A DNA stretch of 7,278 bases from an uncultured Clostridia bacterium (GTDB lineage Bacteria; Bacillota; Clostridia; Oscillospirales; Ruminococcaceae): assembly GCA_937901465.1 (NCBI GenBank), contig CALGTU010000183.1:1-7278 (forward strand), read 5' to 3'. Positions within the stretch are counted from its first letter, which is position 1; each line of letters starts with the position of its first letter. This document shows, one piece after another, positions 5,841 to 7,278 of the stretch. A program made the translations under genes and the position numbers. The notes under the pieces are model-generated. The model was given only the letters and a program-made list of their open reading frames with translations, did not search any database and was not told the origin of the DNA.

Positions 5841-5860
5841 TATTTTAGCATATTTTAGCA
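5841..5860 (-). repeat. Tandem 10-bp direct repeat upstream of the response regulator, with extended -10 motifs
   Basis: The unit TATTTTAGCA occurs twice back to back (5841-5850 and 5851-5860), with a partly matching third copy (TATTTTTGTG). On the minus strand each copy reads TGCTAAAAT, which is an extended -10 element (TGn followed by TAAAAT). No good -35 box is present. It is the best candidate for the two-component operon promoter. Direct repeats at about one helical turn are also what OmpR-family regulators typically bind, so autoregulation is possible. Confidence 0.5.
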
Positions 5861-5898
5861 TATTTTTGTGTTTGAATTGTGAAAAAACTGAAAATTCG

Positions 5899-5953
5899 GA
5901 AAGATTTGGTCAATACTTTTATAAGGGTGGAAAATTTCTTGACATAATCTTTC
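5899..5953. repeat. Inverted repeat covering the pfk -35 region
   Basis: The 15-bp arms at 5899-5913 and 5939-5953 match at 13 positions when one is reverse-complemented (TTGACNNAATCTTTC on each strand, pointing inward to a 25-bp centre). The right arm contains the pfk -35 box. The left arm holds a -35-like TTGACC facing the response regulator but with no -10 at 17 bp. It could be an operator or chance. Confidence 0.4.
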
Positions 5954-5967
5954 ACCGATTGTATAAT
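5939..5967 (+). promoter_or_regulatory. Promoter of the 6-phosphofructokinase gene (sigma-A type)
   Basis: TTGACA (5939-5944) and TATAAT (5962-5967), both perfect consensus, are separated by 17 bp. This predicts a leader of about 27 nt before the ATG and strong constitutive expression, as expected for a glycolytic gene. Confidence 0.92.
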
Positions 5968-6000
5968 TATCTTAACACAAAATCAATGGAGGATACAACT

Positions 6001-7080
6001 ATGAAAAGAAAAATCGGTATTCTTACAAGTGGCGGGGATTGTCCCGGTCTTAATGCGACTATAAGAGCTGTTGCAAAGGGCTGTTATGAGCAGTTCGGCG
6101 ATAAGGTTGAAATTATCGGTATTGCAGACGGCTATGGCGGTCTTATAAGAAACGAAGCAAGAGTTATGGACAGAAGTGAGTTTTCGGGTATCCTTACAAG
6201 AGGGGGAACTATTCTCGGAACATCGAGAACTCCTTATAAAATGATGAGCGTTATCGAAGAAGATAATGTTGATAAAATCAAGAATATGAAGGAAACATAC
6301 AAGAAATTAGGTCTTGACTGTCTTCTTACTCTTGGTGGAAACGGAACACACAAAACCGCTAATCTTCTTTCGGGCGAAGGTCTCAATGTTATTGGACTTC
6401 CCAAAACAATCGACAATGATTTATGGGGAACAGATGTTACTTTCGGATATCACACAGCTGTTGACATAGCGACAGATGTTATAGACAGACTTCACACAAC
6501 AGCTTGTTCTCACGGTAGAATTATGGTTGTTGAAATAATGGGTAACAAGGCAGGCTGGCTTGCTCTTAGTTCGGGTATTGCGGGCGGTGCCGATGCTATC
6601 GTTCTTCCTGAATTTCCTTATGATATAAACAAGCTCATAGATGCTATGGAAAAGAGAGAAAAACAGGGAAAGAATTTTTCTATCATCGCTGTTGCTGAAG
6701 GTTGTATTGACAAGGAAGAAGCAAAGATGAAGAAAAAAGAAAGAGCCGCTAAGAGAGCAGAAGAGGGAATAACTTCTGCTACAACAAGAATTGCGGCTCA
6801 AATAGGAAAAGCAACGGGCATTGAAACACGCTGTTGCGTTCCGGGACATATGCTCAGAGGCGGAAGCCCTTCGGCTTATGACAGAATCCTTGCTACAAAG
6901 TTCGGCGGACACGCAGCACAGCTTATCGCTGAAGAAAAGTTCGGAAGAACTGTTGCTCTTATTGACGGAAAAATAGGTTCTAACAAGTTGGAAGACATTG
7001 CAGGAAAGAAGAAACTTGTTACTCCCGATCATCAGCTTGTTACAACAGCCAAATCGATAGGAATCTGTTTTGGTGATTAA
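6001..7080 (+). CDS. pfkA: 6-phosphofructokinase
   Basis: The enzyme phosphorylates fructose 6-phosphate to fructose 1,6-bisphosphate, the committed step of glycolysis, in the cytoplasm. The 359-aa protein has the phosphate-donor loop GGDCPGLN (11-18), GGNGT (112-116), the catalytic loop PKTIDND (134-140, base Asp138), MGN (180-182) and the sugar-phosphate motif MLRGGSPSAYDR (284-295). By E. coli numbering, Gly115 equals Gly104, associated with ATP use, while Lys135 replaces Gly124 as in PPi-type and group III enzymes. Asn114 stands where E. coli has the Mg-binding Asp103. The donor is probably ATP, but PPi cannot be excluded. A Lys/Glu-rich insert (238-255) is absent from E. coli PfkA. ATG 6001 has GGAGG 8 nt upstream. 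The frame is open for 45 codons before it, but those cover the promoter. The gene is monocistronic, ending in a strong terminator. Confidence 0.95.
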   Translation: MKRKIGILTSGGDCPGLNATIRAVAKGCYEQFGDKVEIIGIADGYGGLIRNEARVMDRSEFSGILTRGGTILGTSRTPYKMMSVIEEDNVDKIKNMKETYKKLGLDCLLTLGGNGTHKTANLLSGEGLNVIGLPKTIDNDLWGTDVTFGYHTAVDIATDVIDRLHTTACSHGRIMVVEIMGNKAGWLALSSGIAGGADAIVLPEFPYDINKLIDAMEKREKQGKNFSIIAVAEGCIDKEEAKMKKKERAAKRAEEGITSATTRIAAQIGKATGIETRCCVPGHMLRGGSPSAYDRILATKFGGHAAQLIAEEKFGRTVALIDGKIGSNKLEDIAGKKKLVTPDHQLVTTAKSIGICFGD

Positions 7081-7093
7081 TAAAGACAAAATA

Positions 7094-7121
7094 AAAAAAC
7101 CGCTCTTATGAGCGGTTTTTT
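7094..7121. terminator. Strong bidirectional terminator shared by pfk and flagellin
   Basis: The GC-rich stem ACCGCTC/GAGCGGT with loop TTAT is extended by flanking A-run/T-run pairing. There is a T-run on the plus side (GGTTTTTTGTG) and, on the minus strand, GGTTTTTTTATTTT. It begins 13 bp after the pfk stop and 29 bp after the flagellin stop, so it ends both convergent genes. Confidence 0.95.
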
Positions 7122-7150
7122 GTGTTTGGTAGTTCCTGTTAAGGTTTCTC

Positions 7151-7278
7151 TTACTGGAGGAGTGAGAGAACGCCCTGAGGAAGTGAGTTCGCCTGAGCGA
7201 GCATTGACTGTGAAGCCTGTGAGAGAATCTGGTTCTTTGTGAATGACATCATTTCCTTGGCCATGTCTGTATCACGAA
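7151..7278 (-). CDS. Flagellin, C-terminal fragment (5' end outside window)
   Basis: The minus strand encodes 41 codons ending at TAA 7151-7153 and running off the right edge. The visible protein starts RDTDMAKEMMSFTK, continues NQILSQASQSMLAQANSLP and ends QGVLSLLQ. This is the highly conserved C-terminal D0 helix of flagellin, which packs the filament core; homologues typically end in QANQ.PQ.VL.LL plus one residue. The codons (CTC, TCA, CAG, GCT) look more GC-rich than in neighbouring genes, consistent with high expression. It shows that the organism is, or was, flagellated. Whether it is hag/fliC or one of several paralogues cannot be told from the C-terminus. Confidence 0.93.
   Translation of the reverse strand, partial: RDTDMAKEMMSFTKNQILSQASQSMLAQANSLPQGVLSLLQ

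Noticed and set aside
5820..5861. 14-codon N-terminal extension of the response regulator
   Set aside because: It overlaps the 10-bp repeats and lacks an SD; ATG 5819 has GGAG and starts at the normal receiver domain N-terminus.
5875..5897. Possible Rex-type operator (TTGTGAAAAAACTGAAAA)
   Set aside because: Only the left half matches TTGTGAA; the right half does not form the needed inverted repeat.
5866..6000. 45-codon N-terminal extension of phosphofructokinase
   Set aside because: The extension covers the consensus promoter; ATG 6001 has a strong SD and the protein then starts at the conserved KIGILTSGGDCPG motif.
6421..7089. 222-codon minus-strand ORF opposite phosphofructokinase
   Set aside because: It is a mirror of the real gene's codon pattern, rich in Ser and Cys, with no motif and no SD.

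Overview
The window looks like chromosome from a motile, low-GC Gram-positive bacterium of the Clostridia. The base composition is AT-rich, almost every gene has a strong GGAGG-type ribosome binding site, and several promoters are near-consensus sigma-A with 17-bp spacers. The protein families (TrmB, CmpB-like permease, OmpR-type response regulator with its kinase, group III-type 6-phosphofructokinase, flagellin) fit that group. I cannot name a species from sequence alone. There is no insertion sequence, integrase, phage gene or CRISPR array; this is ordinary core chromosome with a few odd small features.

Layout from left to right. (1) At 1-209 (+) is the 3' end of a gene for a pyridoxamine 5'-phosphate oxidase-like flavin-binding protein, followed by a bidirectional terminator. 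(2) At 321-1658 (-) is a tightly packed three-gene unit: a 74-aa two-helix membrane protein, a 45-aa one-helix membrane protein, and a membrane-anchored PstS-like substrate-binding protein with no pstCAB genes nearby. (3) At 1714-1800 (-) is tRNA-Leu(GAG) with its own consensus promoter, a 5' leader hairpin and a 3' terminator-like hairpin. The three-gene unit begins only 55 bp downstream of the tRNA and has no clear promoter of its own. (4) At 1882-2670 (-) is a CmpB-like membrane protein, divergent from trmB (2812-3474, +); a clear promoter for each lies in the 141-bp gap. (5) At 3475-3724 is a gene-free gap holding the trmB terminator and a cluster of small hairpins. (6) At 3725-5819 (-) is a two-component system, response regulator first and overlapping sensor kinase second. 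(7) At 6001-7080 (+) is 6-phosphofructokinase, divergent from the two-component system, with a perfect-consensus promoter. (8) At 7151-7278 (-) is the last 41 codons of a flagellin gene, convergent with pfk and sharing its strong terminator.

Most genes are separate housekeeping units (tRNA modification, glycolysis, motility, signalling). No single pathway unites them. The least explained part is the compact tRNA / small-membrane-protein / PstS-like unit at 321-1862. The most useful additions are two genes missed by length or edge effects: the 45-aa membrane protein at 1287-1424 and the flagellin C-terminus at 7151-7278.
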